In this document: positions 27,238 to 34,425 of the stretch, piece by piece | How the letters are laid out: every line of letters starts with the position of its first letter | Numbering within the stretch: the first letter of the stretch is position 1 | Source of the DNA: Vibrio rhizosphaerae | Lineage (GTDB): Bacteria > Pseudomonadota > Gammaproteobacteria > Enterobacterales > Vibrionaceae | Direction: 5' to 3' | Assembly (NCBI RefSeq): GCF_024347095.1 | Contig: NZ_AP024903.1 | Span: 558,001-622,000 of the forward strand | DNA length: 64,000 nucleotides | Position numbers and translations under genes: made by a program | The notes under the pieces: generated by a model | Told to the model about the DNA's origin: nothing | Seen by the model: only the letters and a program-made list of their open reading frames with translations | Database searches by the model: none

Positions 27238-28002
27238 ATGAGTGAGCAGGTCAAATCACTGGTGAAGTCTATGGCTGTGCTGGAATTTCTGAGCCACCAC
27301 CCCGATGGGGTCGCGTTGCATGAAATTGCGCAGCAGACTGGCATCAATAAAACCTCGGCTTATCGTATGCTCAGTACCTTTGAAGCGTTGGGCTATGTCG
27401 CTCAACATTCAGCATCGAAGAACTATCGGCTAACCCTCAAGCTACTACATATCGGTCATTCGGCATTGAGTTCTGATGTTCTGGCGACGACCCGGCCGAA
27501 GTTGAATGCGCTGGTGAACGAGCTGAATGAAACGATCAACTTTATTTCCCGCGAGGGAGATAAGATCGTGTTCCGCGATAAGCTGGAACCGCAACATTCG
27601 CCGTTCAGAACCCGGACATTTGTCGGCATGTATTCCGAAATGTACTGCACCGCTGCGGGCAAAGTCTTTCTGGCATTTTCAACTCCGGAAGATCAGGACA
27701 ATTACTGGCAGCGCAATGTCGGCCTGATTCAAAAGCTGACGGACAATACCATTACAGATAAGCCCCATTTTCTCAATGAACTAAAGCAGATCAAAGCACA
27801 AGGCTATGCGATTGATAATGAAGAAAATGAAGCCGGAATCTCATGTACTGCTGTCCCAATTTTTGACCGTTCAGGGGTTCCGGCGTATGCCGTCAGCCTC
27901 TCAACACTAACCCCCCGGTTAAGAAATTTCGGACCGGATAACCTCGCGAAGAAGATCAAACAAACGACAGAAAAGATAGAACAAGAACTGTTTAGGCAGT
28001 GA
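27238..28002 (+). CDS. yiaJ: IclR-family regulator, YiaJ-like
   Basis: A 254-residue regulator with an N-terminal winged helix-turn-helix (about 8-65: VLEFLSHHPDGVALHEIAQQ, TGINKTSAYRMLSTFEALGY) and a C-terminal ligand domain. The ligand domain is close to E. coli YiaJ, repressor of the yiaK-S operon (ETINFISREGDKIV, MYCTAAGKVFLAF, IDNEENEAGISCTAVPIFD). Unusually it sits inside the operon between the decarboxylase and the 3-epimerase genes, so it would be co-expressed with the enzymes it probably controls. Repressor or activator status and ligand are inferred. The symbol is by similarity only. Confidence 0.83.
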   Translation: MSEQVKSLVKSMAVLEFLSHHPDGVALHEIAQQTGINKTSAYRMLSTFEALGYVAQHSASKNYRLTLKLLHIGHSALSSDVLATTRPKLNALVNELNETINFISREGDKIVFRDKLEPQHSPFRTRTFVGMYSEMYCTAAGKVFLAFSTPEDQDNYWQRNVGLIQKLTDNTITDKPHFLNELKQIKAQGYAIDNEENEAGISCTAVPIFDRSGVPAYAVSLSTLTPRLRNFGPDNLAKKIKQTTEKIEQELFRQ

Positions 28003-28020
28003 TTGAAAAGGATACCAGCG

Positions 28021-28890
28021 ATGAACAACCATACCCTGAAATCCCGCATCGGCTTATATGAAAAGGCGATGCCGGCAACCCTATCCTGGGAAGAACGTCT
28101 CAGAGAAGCGAAATCACTCGGATTCGATTTTGTCGAAATTTCTGTTGATGAAACCGATGAACGACAACAACGACTGGACTGGGGAGATGATGACATTAAT
28201 CAGCTTCGTCAGCTCTGTTTTCAGTACGACATCCCCTTACAGAGCATGTGCCTGAGTGCGCATCGTAAATTCCCGTTTGGTTCTGAACATCCACAGGTGC
28301 GTGAAAAAGCCCGTGAGATTATGGAAAAGGCCATCCAACTGGCTTATCGATTGGGGATTCGCACCATTCAACTGGCCGGATACGATGTTTACTATGAATC
28401 CCAATCGCTACAAACCCACCAGCGCTTCGTTGATGGTATGCGTTGGGCGGCAAAGCGGGCCGAGCAGGCCGGGGTGATGCTGGCCGTAGAAATAATGGAT
28501 ACTCCCTATCTGAATTCGTTATCCAAATTTGAAGTTCTGAAACGGGAAGTCCCATCTCCTTATTTCATGGCGTATCCCGATGTCGGTAATATTACCGGCT
28601 GGAATCACGATGTGTGTACCGAGCTGAAGCTGGCCCGCGATCATCTGGTTCAGATTCATCTCAAAGACACGCTGAAAGTCAAACACGGTTTTCCCGGCAA
28701 ATTTCGTGATTTGGTCATTGGTGAAGGGGAAGTCGATTTCCCGGCCATTTTTACCGCACTCAAAGAGATTCACTACGGTGCACCGTTTGTGATTGAAATG
28801 TGGGCCCACGATGAACACTGGCGGGACAATATCATCACCGCCAAACAGCGTTTAACAGCGATGGCCCAGAGCGTCGGGTTTCCGCTATAG
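28021..28890 (+). CDS. sgbU: L-xylulose-5-phosphate 3-epimerase (SgbU/UlaE)
   Basis: A 289-residue barrel enzyme of the xylose-isomerase-like family that converts L-xylulose 5-phosphate to L-ribulose 5-phosphate. It shows IGLYEKAMPATLSWEERL, FDFVEISVDETDERQQRLDW, MCLSAHRKFPFGSEHPQVR, VMLAVEIMDTPYLNS (catalytic Glu), YPDVGNITGW, VQIHLKDTLKVKHGFPGKF and APFVIEMWAHDEHW (second catalytic Glu). ATG 28021 follows AAAAGGAT; a TTG at 28003 is in frame but inside that site. Length matches E. coli UlaE/SgbU (284-286). It is the last gene of operon A. Confidence 0.93.
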   Translation: MNNHTLKSRIGLYEKAMPATLSWEERLREAKSLGFDFVEISVDETDERQQRLDWGDDDINQLRQLCFQYDIPLQSMCLSAHRKFPFGSEHPQVREKAREIMEKAIQLAYRLGIRTIQLAGYDVYYESQSLQTHQRFVDGMRWAAKRAEQAGVMLAVEIMDTPYLNSLSKFEVLKREVPSPYFMAYPDVGNITGWNHDVCTELKLARDHLVQIHLKDTLKVKHGFPGKFRDLVIGEGEVDFPAIFTALKEIHYGAPFVIEMWAHDEHWRDNIITAKQRLTAMAQSVGFPL

Positions 28891-28934
28891 GTCGCTTTTC
28901 GTCCGGTCGGCCTTCCTGATTCAATGACGGCAGA

Positions 28935-28954
28935 GGGTACGTGTCAACGTACCC
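28935..28954. terminator. Hairpin after operon A
   Basis: GGGTACGT (28935-28942), loop GTCA, ACGTACCC (28947-28954): a perfect 8-bp stem 45 bp after sgbU. It lacks a T run, so it may be a weak or factor-assisted terminator. Confidence 0.5.
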
Positions 28955-29021
28955 GATTGCTCATCTCCGAGCCGTCATGACATTTGACCGGAAAACGAAG
29001 CCGCACAGACTTGTCAGTGAG

Positions 29022-29037
29022 TGTGATCCAATTCACT
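29022..29037. promoter_or_regulatory. Candidate CRP (cAMP receptor protein) site upstream of operon B
   Basis: TGTGA-TCCAAT-TCACT matches the CRP consensus TGTGA-N6-TCACA at 9 of 10 positions. It lies about 185 bp before the ABC transporter ATPase gene, as expected for a catabolite-controlled sugar operon. Confidence 0.7.
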
Positions 29038-29078
29038 TAAAGGTCAAAAACAAACGATATCCCTATCAAATACCGATC

Positions 29079-29093
29079 TTGCTCACTTTTTGA
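29079..29093. promoter_or_regulatory. Shared motif A upstream of operon B
   Basis: TTGCTCACTTTTTGA differs by one base from the reverse complement of 20299-20313 upstream of operon A. A possible -10 hexamer, TATATC (29107-29112), lies just downstream, so a regulator bound here would overlap the promoter. Confidence 0.5.
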
Positions 29094-29137
29094 ACGTTAA
29101 AAACACTATATCGTAATTTGGAATTGAAAATAATATT

Positions 29138-29154
29138 ATTCCATAATATGGAAT
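29138..29154. promoter_or_regulatory. Palindrome upstream of operon B (motif B)
   Basis: ATTCCATA-A-TATGGAAT is a perfect 17-bp palindrome 63 bp before the ATPase start. Its core resembles TTTCGTATTACGAAA before operon A, giving TTYCRTA-N-TAYGRAA. The TGGAAT half-site is also like those of several IclR-family operators. The remaining sequence of 28891-29216 holds no gene. Confidence 0.6.
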
Positions 29155-29216
29155 TTATAACGAGATTGATTGTGCGCCGGTAGCCAGCGAAGCAGTCATA
29201 TCATCATGAGGTATCT

Positions 29217-30755
29217 ATGGAAGTGCTCAACAATCCACAAGGAAGCCTGCTCTCGATTGATCGGTTAACCAAACGATTCTTCAACTTTGTTGCCTTGGAG
29301 TCGGCCTCTTTTCATGTTCATCCCGGTCGTTGTGTGGCACTCCTCGGAGAAAATGGTGCCGGTAAATCAACCCTGATCAAAACCTTGGCCGGTATTCATA
29401 AAAAAACCTCCGGTGAGATTCGTTTTAAAGGCACATTGATTGAGGATGCTGCCCATTTAGCATCAGCCGATAAAGTTCCGATTGCTTTTATTCATCAGGA
29501 TCTTGGCTTGATTGAATGGATGACGGTTGCCGAGAACATCGGTTTAACACTGGGGTTCCCGAAGCGCTGGGGGATGATCAACTGGAAAGCGGCCGAACAA
29601 AAAGCGCAGCAAGTGTTGGATTTAGTCGGACTCGATGTAAAAGCGTCTGAGCGTATTTTTAACTTAAGTGCGGCTGAAAAATCATTACTGGCCATTGCCA
29701 GAGCCTTGGTCGCGGATGCAGAGGTTTTGATCTTAGATGAACCGACCGCTTCCCTCGTTGCCAGTGATGTCGGCCGGATGTTTGAGGTGTTGAAACGTCT
29801 GAAAGCACAAGGCGTGGGGATGATCTATGTCTCTCACAGGTTGGATGAAATTCATGATATTTGCGATGACGTGGTGGTGTTGCGCGATGGCCGTTTAGTC
29901 GGCTCTGGGCTCGTCGATGATTACACCATTGATGAGCTGGTAACGCTTATTGTCGGTACGCACAAAGAGATGAATTATCGGACCCCGCTCCAGCCGGAGC
30001 AGGATGATATTTTGCAAGTGCGTAACCTGCAACTGGGTGATTTGGAGCCATTTAATATGACATTGCGTCATGGCGAGCTGGTTGCTTTGGTTGGTTTGCG
30101 TAATGCCGGGCAGGAAGCGATTGGTCAGGCATTGTTCGGCGGGCTCAATATCAAGTCCGGTGAAGTCTTTATCCGAGGGGAAAAAGCCAATATCAGCTCT
30201 CCGGCGAACAGTATTCGCAGTGGCTTCGCCATGGTGGCGGCAGACCGGGTCAAAGAGAGTATTTGTAGCACCATGAGCGCGCTGGAAAATTTTAACTTGA
30301 ATCCGACCATTGGCGGTGCGGGGTATCTGAGCTTCCTGTCCAGACAGCAAGAATACCGTAACACGCTCGAAGCCATGAAACAGTATGACGTTCGGCCAAT
30401 GGACCCGGACATTGCGATCAGTTCGATGAGTGGTGGCAATCAGCAAAAAGTGATTCTGGCGCGCTGGTTCAGTCTGAATAAGCCGATTGTTATTTTGGAT
30501 AATCCCACCGCCGGTGTTGATATTGGTGCGCGGGCTGAAATCTATCGGATCATGCGTGAGTCGATTCAGCAGGGATTGTCTGTGATTGTGATTTCCAGTG
30601 ATTTTGAAGAGGTGGTGAATATTTCGAATCGGGCCTTAGTGTTTAACCGGGGAAAAGTGGTGAAAGAGCTGACGGAGCAGCAAGTGACGGTAGCGAATTT
30701 ATTGAAGTATGCATCAGGTTCAAAAGTAGGAGAGGGCGAACATGGCAACGTCTAA
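29217..30755 (+). CDS. Sugar ABC transporter ATP-binding protein (RbsA/XylG type)
   Basis: A 512-residue double ATPase of the CUT2 family, energising sugar import at the inner membrane. The N-terminal cassette has Walker A GENGAGKST (about 44-52) and Walker B VLILDEPTASLVASDV, then SHRLDEIHDICD. The C-terminal cassette is degenerate at Walker A (VGLRNAGQEAIGQ), normal for this family, with signature SMSGGNQQKV and Walker B PIVILDNPTAGVDIGA. In CUT2 proteins the second Walker B often reads DEP; here it is DNP. ATG 29217 follows ATGAGGT. It is the first gene of operon B and overlaps the permease gene by 14 bp. The substrate is not shown. Confidence 0.92.
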   Translation: MEVLNNPQGSLLSIDRLTKRFFNFVALESASFHVHPGRCVALLGENGAGKSTLIKTLAGIHKKTSGEIRFKGTLIEDAAHLASADKVPIAFIHQDLGLIEWMTVAENIGLTLGFPKRWGMINWKAAEQKAQQVLDLVGLDVKASERIFNLSAAEKSLLAIARALVADAEVLILDEPTASLVASDVGRMFEVLKRLKAQGVGMIYVSHRLDEIHDICDDVVVLRDGRLVGSGLVDDYTIDELVTLIVGTHKEMNYRTPLQPEQDDILQVRNLQLGDLEPFNMTLRHGELVALVGLRNAGQEAIGQALFGGLNIKSGEVFIRGEKANISSPANSIRSGFAMVAADRVKESICSTMSALENFNLNPTIGGAGYLSFLSRQQEYRNTLEAMKQYDVRPMDPDIAISSMSGGNQQKVILARWFSLNKPIVILDNPTAGVDIGARAEIYRIMRESIQQGLSVIVISSDFEEVVNISNRALVFNRGKVVKELTEQQVTVANLLKYASGSKVGEGEHGNV

Positions 30756-31779
30756 CATTAAATCGACTGCATTAGAGACGGATATCACCTTCTCTTTGGG
30801 GCTCGGAAATTTCATCACTCAGATCGCAATGCGCTATGGATTATTACTCCTGACGGTATTTCTAATCCTGTTGTTTAGTCTGACCACTGATACTTTCTTT
30901 TCCATGCTGACGCTTCAGGCGATTCTGAGTGAAAAGAGTGTGGTCGCGATTCTTGCTTTAGCGGCAATGGTGACCATGATCACCGGTAAAATGAATCTGA
31001 ATGTCGGGTTTGGGGTGACTTTCTGGCACGTTTTTGTCATTACGCTCCAGCAACGATATGGTTTCTCCTGGGAAGCCGCGGCAGTGATTGTGGTGCTGTG
31101 CGGATGTCTCTACGGTGCATTTAACGGCATGTTGGTGGCCTTGGCCGATATTGACTCTTTTGTGGCAACGTTAGGGACGGGGACCGTGATCTACGCCGTG
31201 TCACTATGGCATACCGGAGGGCGTCAGATTGTGGGTGTGTTGCCGGAGCATTTTTATCTGTTCAGCAGTTATGAAATTGCGGGCATTCCGATCATTGTTT
31301 TTTACTTGCTCGCGATTACGCTGCTGCTGTGGCTGGTGACTGAATATACCGCGCTGGGACGCAAACTTTATGCGGTTGGTGCGAACCCGAATACCGCGAC
31401 CTTAAATGGTATCAATACTACATCTTGTTACATCGGGGCTTATGTGGTCTCCGATGGCCTGATCGCTTTTGCCAGTGTTTTGTTGGCCTCTCATATCGGG
31501 ATCGGCTCTTCTTCGGTGGGGCAGGACTACATGTTACCGGCTTTGGTCGGCGCATTCCTCGGCTCCACAACATTTCGTGCCGGGCGGGTCAACGTCTGGG
31601 GCACCCTGATCGGCGTTTCTCTGGTCAGTGTCGGGATTTCCGGTCTCCAGCAGTGGGGCACACCATTCTTTGTCGAACCGCTCTTCAATGGTGCGATTCT
31701 GTTAATTTCCATCACTTTGGCTGGCTTTAGCCAAAAACGTAAACAAACAGCAACCAAAAATAATGTGAAGGTGAAATAA
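30742..31779 (+). CDS. Sugar ABC transporter permease (RbsC type)
   Basis: A 345-residue CUT2-family inner-membrane permease with about 9-10 hydrophobic segments. Recognisable parts are VVAILALAAMVTMITGKMNL (compare the RbsC MVILTGGIDLS region), YGAFNGMLVALADIDSFVAT, LGTGTVIYAVSLW, the cytoplasmic coupling loop YTALGRKLYAVGANPNTATL-NGI, and MLPALVGAFLGSTTFRAGRV. The ATG at 30742 lies inside the ATPase gene, and the stop shares its last A with the next start, so the three genes are translationally coupled. Confidence 0.91.
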   Translation: MATSNIKSTALETDITFSLGLGNFITQIAMRYGLLLLTVFLILLFSLTTDTFFSMLTLQAILSEKSVVAILALAAMVTMITGKMNLNVGFGVTFWHVFVITLQQRYGFSWEAAAVIVVLCGCLYGAFNGMLVALADIDSFVATLGTGTVIYAVSLWHTGGRQIVGVLPEHFYLFSSYEIAGIPIIVFYLLAITLLLWLVTEYTALGRKLYAVGANPNTATLNGINTTSCYIGAYVVSDGLIAFASVLLASHIGIGSSSVGQDYMLPALVGAFLGSTTFRAGRVNVWGTLIGVSLVSVGISGLQQWGTPFFVEPLFNGAILLISITLAGFSQKRKQTATKNNVKVK

Positions 31780-32891
31780 TGAAAAGACGATTCAAAATAC
31801 TCGCCATGGTGATCGGTACGGCATTGACCCTCCCTGTGTTTGCAGATGAGGCAGCGGATTATGTTGCAATGGCAAAGCAGGTTGTTCAACAGGCGTCTAC
31901 CGACAGTGCTGCGGCGTTTTCACTGCCGAAAGGTCCGGTAGCAGCCAAGGATAAGACGGTTATTTTTATTGCTTCCGACCTGAAAAATAGTGGTGTTTTA
32001 GGCGTGATGAAAGGCTATCAGGAGGCGGCTAAAGCCATTGGCTGGCAAGTGCGAGTACTGGATGGCGCGGGGAGTGTGCCATCGCAGTCTTCCGCTCTGA
32101 AGCAAGCCATCGCGTTACAACCGGATGGGATTGTCATCGGTGGATTCACCCCCAATACAATGATTCCAACGCTGCGTCAGGCGCATAAACTGGGGATTCG
32201 GATTGTCAGCTGGCACGCGACACCGGAGCCCGGTCCGATTGAGCAACTTTATATTGAAGATAATATTACCAGTTCGGCAGATGATGTTGCTAAAGTCTCG
32301 GCCATGTATGCGATTGCCAAATCCGATGGCCATGCGAATGTCGTGATACTGACCGATGGTTTATATAGTATTGCGGTTCGTAAAGCCGACGTGATGAAAT
32401 CTTATATTGAAAAATGTACCGGATGTTCTGTGCTGAGTTATGAAGATACTCCTCTGGCGAATACTTCAGCGCGTATTCCGCCACTGACCTTCTCGTTGGT
32501 TCAGAAGTATGGCGATAAGTACAACTATACGCTCGCCATCAATGACCTCTATTTCGACTACATGGCTCCGGCGCTGCGTTCACTGTCGGGTAAGAAAAAG
32601 GGTGAGGGCCCGTATAATATCTCTGCCGGAGATGGGAGTGAGTCCGCGTTTGAGCGCATTCGTAACGGTGATTTTCAGGTTGCAACGGTCGCCGAACCGT
32701 TAAATCTGCATGGCTGGCAGTTAATCGATGAACTGAACCGATTGTTCCACGATCAGCCGATCAGCGGTTATGTGACGCCTGCGCATTTAGTCACGGCAGA
32801 GAATATTCACCAATCCGGCGGAGACCGCAATTTATACGATCCGGAAAATGGCTATCGGGATTATTATCAGGCATCCTGGAAAGTGAACTGA
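31779..32891 (+). CDS. Periplasmic sugar-binding protein of the ABC importer
   Basis: A 370-residue precursor with a signal peptide (RRFKILAMVIGTALTLPVFA, cleavage near residue 22), then a two-lobed periplasmic-binding fold of the RbsB/LacI type. KTVIFIASDLKNSGVLGVMK opens lobe one. ALQPDGIVIGGFTPNTMIPT and IVSWHATPEPGPIEQLYIED are hinge and binding-site segments. VVILTDGLYSIAVRKADVM, YTLAINDLYFDYMAP and VATVAEPLNLHGWQLIDELN belong to lobe two. It is somewhat longer than RbsB (296). The ligand is unknown; a lactone or sugar acid is suggested by the following lactonase-family gene. Confidence 0.88.
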   Translation: MKRRFKILAMVIGTALTLPVFADEAADYVAMAKQVVQQASTDSAAAFSLPKGPVAAKDKTVIFIASDLKNSGVLGVMKGYQEAAKAIGWQVRVLDGAGSVPSQSSALKQAIALQPDGIVIGGFTPNTMIPTLRQAHKLGIRIVSWHATPEPGPIEQLYIEDNITSSADDVAKVSAMYAIAKSDGHANVVILTDGLYSIAVRKADVMKSYIEKCTGCSVLSYEDTPLANTSARIPPLTFSLVQKYGDKYNYTLAINDLYFDYMAPALRSLSGKKKGEGPYNISAGDGSESAFERIRNGDFQVATVAEPLNLHGWQLIDELNRLFHDQPISGYVTPAHLVTAENIHQSGGDRNLYDPENGYRDYYQASWKVN

Positions 32892-32902
32892 GCGAGGTGA
32901 AT

Positions 32903-33787
32903 ATGTCGTTTGAACAGGCCTTGTTGTCGCCACTGCATCAAGTCAGTGGCGGTCATATCTGGTGTGAGGGCGCTGCATGGTTGCAGCACTCTGGCCAACT
33001 GCTGTTTTCGGATGTCAAGAAGAATGCGCTCTACCTGTATCATCCCGATTCCCAAGAGACTGAACTCGTCACCGATTACTCACATTTTGCCAATGGTAAT
33101 TATCCATTAGCCAATGGCGATGTGGTGACATGTGAACACGGGCGACGCTGTATTTCGATCCGACATAAAGACAATCTGGCACTCGCCAAAATTCTGGTTG
33201 ATCAGTATGATGGCAAACGGCTCAACTCACCGAATGATGTGGTTGAGCGTCGTTCGGATGGGACAATTTGGTTTACGGATCCGCCATACGGTATTATCAG
33301 TGATGCTGAGGGATTTAAATCAGAAAGTCAGATGATTGGATGTTATATCTACTGCTATGACCCGGGTGATCAGTCATTAACGATTGCATCGACCGACGTT
33401 CAGCGGCCCAATGGTCTGGTCTTTTCTCCCGATGAAAAAACCTTGTATGTGGCGGACATGTCGATTGTTGATTTTCCGACACAAGGATTAAAACACTTGA
33501 AAGCCTTTGATGTGCATGGAAGAGTGCTCTCTCAAGGTCGTTTGGTGTATCAGGTGGAACACGGCATTCCCGACGGGATGACCATGGACCGTTTCGGAAC
33601 ACTGTATTGTAGTTCGTCTGAAGGGATTTTAGTGCTGAATCGCGAGATGGTGCTGGTTGGCTGTATTCCGGTACCAGAGACGGTTTCTAACTGTACGTTT
33701 AATCACGATGAAAGTACGCTCTATATCACAGCATCGACTTCAGTTTATGCTATCGCTCTCAACTGCCAGACATTGGCAGAATTATAA
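32903..33787 (+). CDS. SMP-30/gluconolactonase/LRE-family protein, probable sugar lactonase
   Basis: A 294-residue six-bladed propeller protein of the regucalcin family; characterised members hydrolyse aldono-lactones with a bound divalent metal. Metal and substrate residues are recognisable: Glu in IWCEGAAWLQHSGQLLFSDV, Asn in RLNSPNDVVERRSDGTIWFT, Asn in RPNGLVFSPDEKTLYVADMS, and Asp in HGIPDGMTMDRFGTLYCSS. ATG 32903 follows GCGAGGTG. There is no signal peptide, so it acts in the cytosol on imported substrate. It lies 11 bp after the binding-protein gene and 9 bp before yiaL. The exact lactone is not shown by sequence. Confidence 0.87.
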   Translation: MSFEQALLSPLHQVSGGHIWCEGAAWLQHSGQLLFSDVKKNALYLYHPDSQETELVTDYSHFANGNYPLANGDVVTCEHGRRCISIRHKDNLALAKILVDQYDGKRLNSPNDVVERRSDGTIWFTDPPYGIISDAEGFKSESQMIGCYIYCYDPGDQSLTIASTDVQRPNGLVFSPDEKTLYVADMSIVDFPTQGLKHLKAFDVHGRVLSQGRLVYQVEHGIPDGMTMDRFGTLYCSSSEGILVLNREMVLVGCIPVPETVSNCTFNHDESTLYITASTSVYAIALNCQTLAEL

Positions 33788-33796
33788 GGAATTACT

Positions 33797-34285
33797 ATGC
33801 TCGCTTGTCATTTTCATGCCTCGGATTATCGTGCTTTGTTACCAGCGTTATTTGTCCGGGCGATTGATTATGTTGCTGCACAAGACTTGCACGCGCTTGA
33901 AGCTGGCCGACATACCATTCCCGGCATCGATCCGGACGATGCTTTTTTTATGATCCTCGAGTATCAAACTGCGGCAGAAAGTCCGGTTGGTCCTGAATTT
34001 CATCACAAATATTGTGATGTTCAGTTCATTGTTCAGGGAGAAGAACAGTTTGGCTGGGTTGAGCTGACTGATGCCCAACATCAGCAGTTATCTCAGGACT
34101 ATCATTATGATTCACAACGCGATATCTGTTTCTTTGATCCGCAGCTCGTGACCTTGGCTTATCAAACCATGTCGCATGATCAATTTTATCTGTTTACACC
34201 AAGAACCGCGCATATGCCGAATCTTTCAGTCACGGCCACATCACAGGTTCGAAAAGTGGTGATTAAGCTGAAGTATCCGGCTTGA
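33797..34285 (+). CDS. yiaL: YhcH/YjgK/YiaL-family protein
   Basis: A 162-residue cupin-like protein of the DUF386 family (also called beta-galactosidase beta-subunit-like or EbgC-like). It shows IPGIDPDDAFFMILEYQTAA, FHHKYCDVQFIVQGEEQFGW (metal-binding His/Asp/Gln pattern), SQRDICFFDP and FYLFTPRTAHMPNLS. E. coli yiaL lies between yiaK and yiaM, whereas here it ends operon B. Its biochemical role is not established; related proteins act on sialic-acid or sugar-lactone breakdown. Its presence ties operon B to the diketogulonate pathway encoded by operon A. Confidence 0.85.
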   Translation: MLACHFHASDYRALLPALFVRAIDYVAAQDLHALEAGRHTIPGIDPDDAFFMILEYQTAAESPVGPEFHHKYCDVQFIVQGEEQFGWVELTDAQHQQLSQDYHYDSQRDICFFDPQLVTLAYQTMSHDQFYLFTPRTAHMPNLSVTATSQVRKVVIKLKYPA

Positions 34286-34344
34286 TTCAGGCCGTCTGTG
34301 TCACCATTTTTATCATCGGAAGCATGGTTTGGGAAAATACGCTG

Positions 34345-34359
34345 GCTATGATGCATAGC
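34345..34359. promoter_or_regulatory. Perfect inverted repeat upstream of the second iclR-type gene
   Basis: GCTATG-ATG-CATAGC is a perfect 6-bp inverted repeat 65 bp before the start of the second IclR regulator. It is placed where a self-bound regulator would act. No other support. Confidence 0.35.
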
Positions 34360-34410
34360 TCTGTATTTTACGTCATTAAAAGTTGAAGTGTGGCAGAAGC
34401 CGCGAGCACT

Positions 34411-34425
34411 ATAGAGTCACTCTAT
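34411..34425. promoter_or_regulatory. Inverted repeat across the start codon of the second iclR-type gene
   Basis: ATAGAG-TCA-CTCTAT, a perfect 6-bp inverted repeat, ends in the first two bases of the ATG (34424-34426). No standard ribosome site is present, so this could be an mRNA hairpin limiting translation or a DNA operator. Confidence 0.4.
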
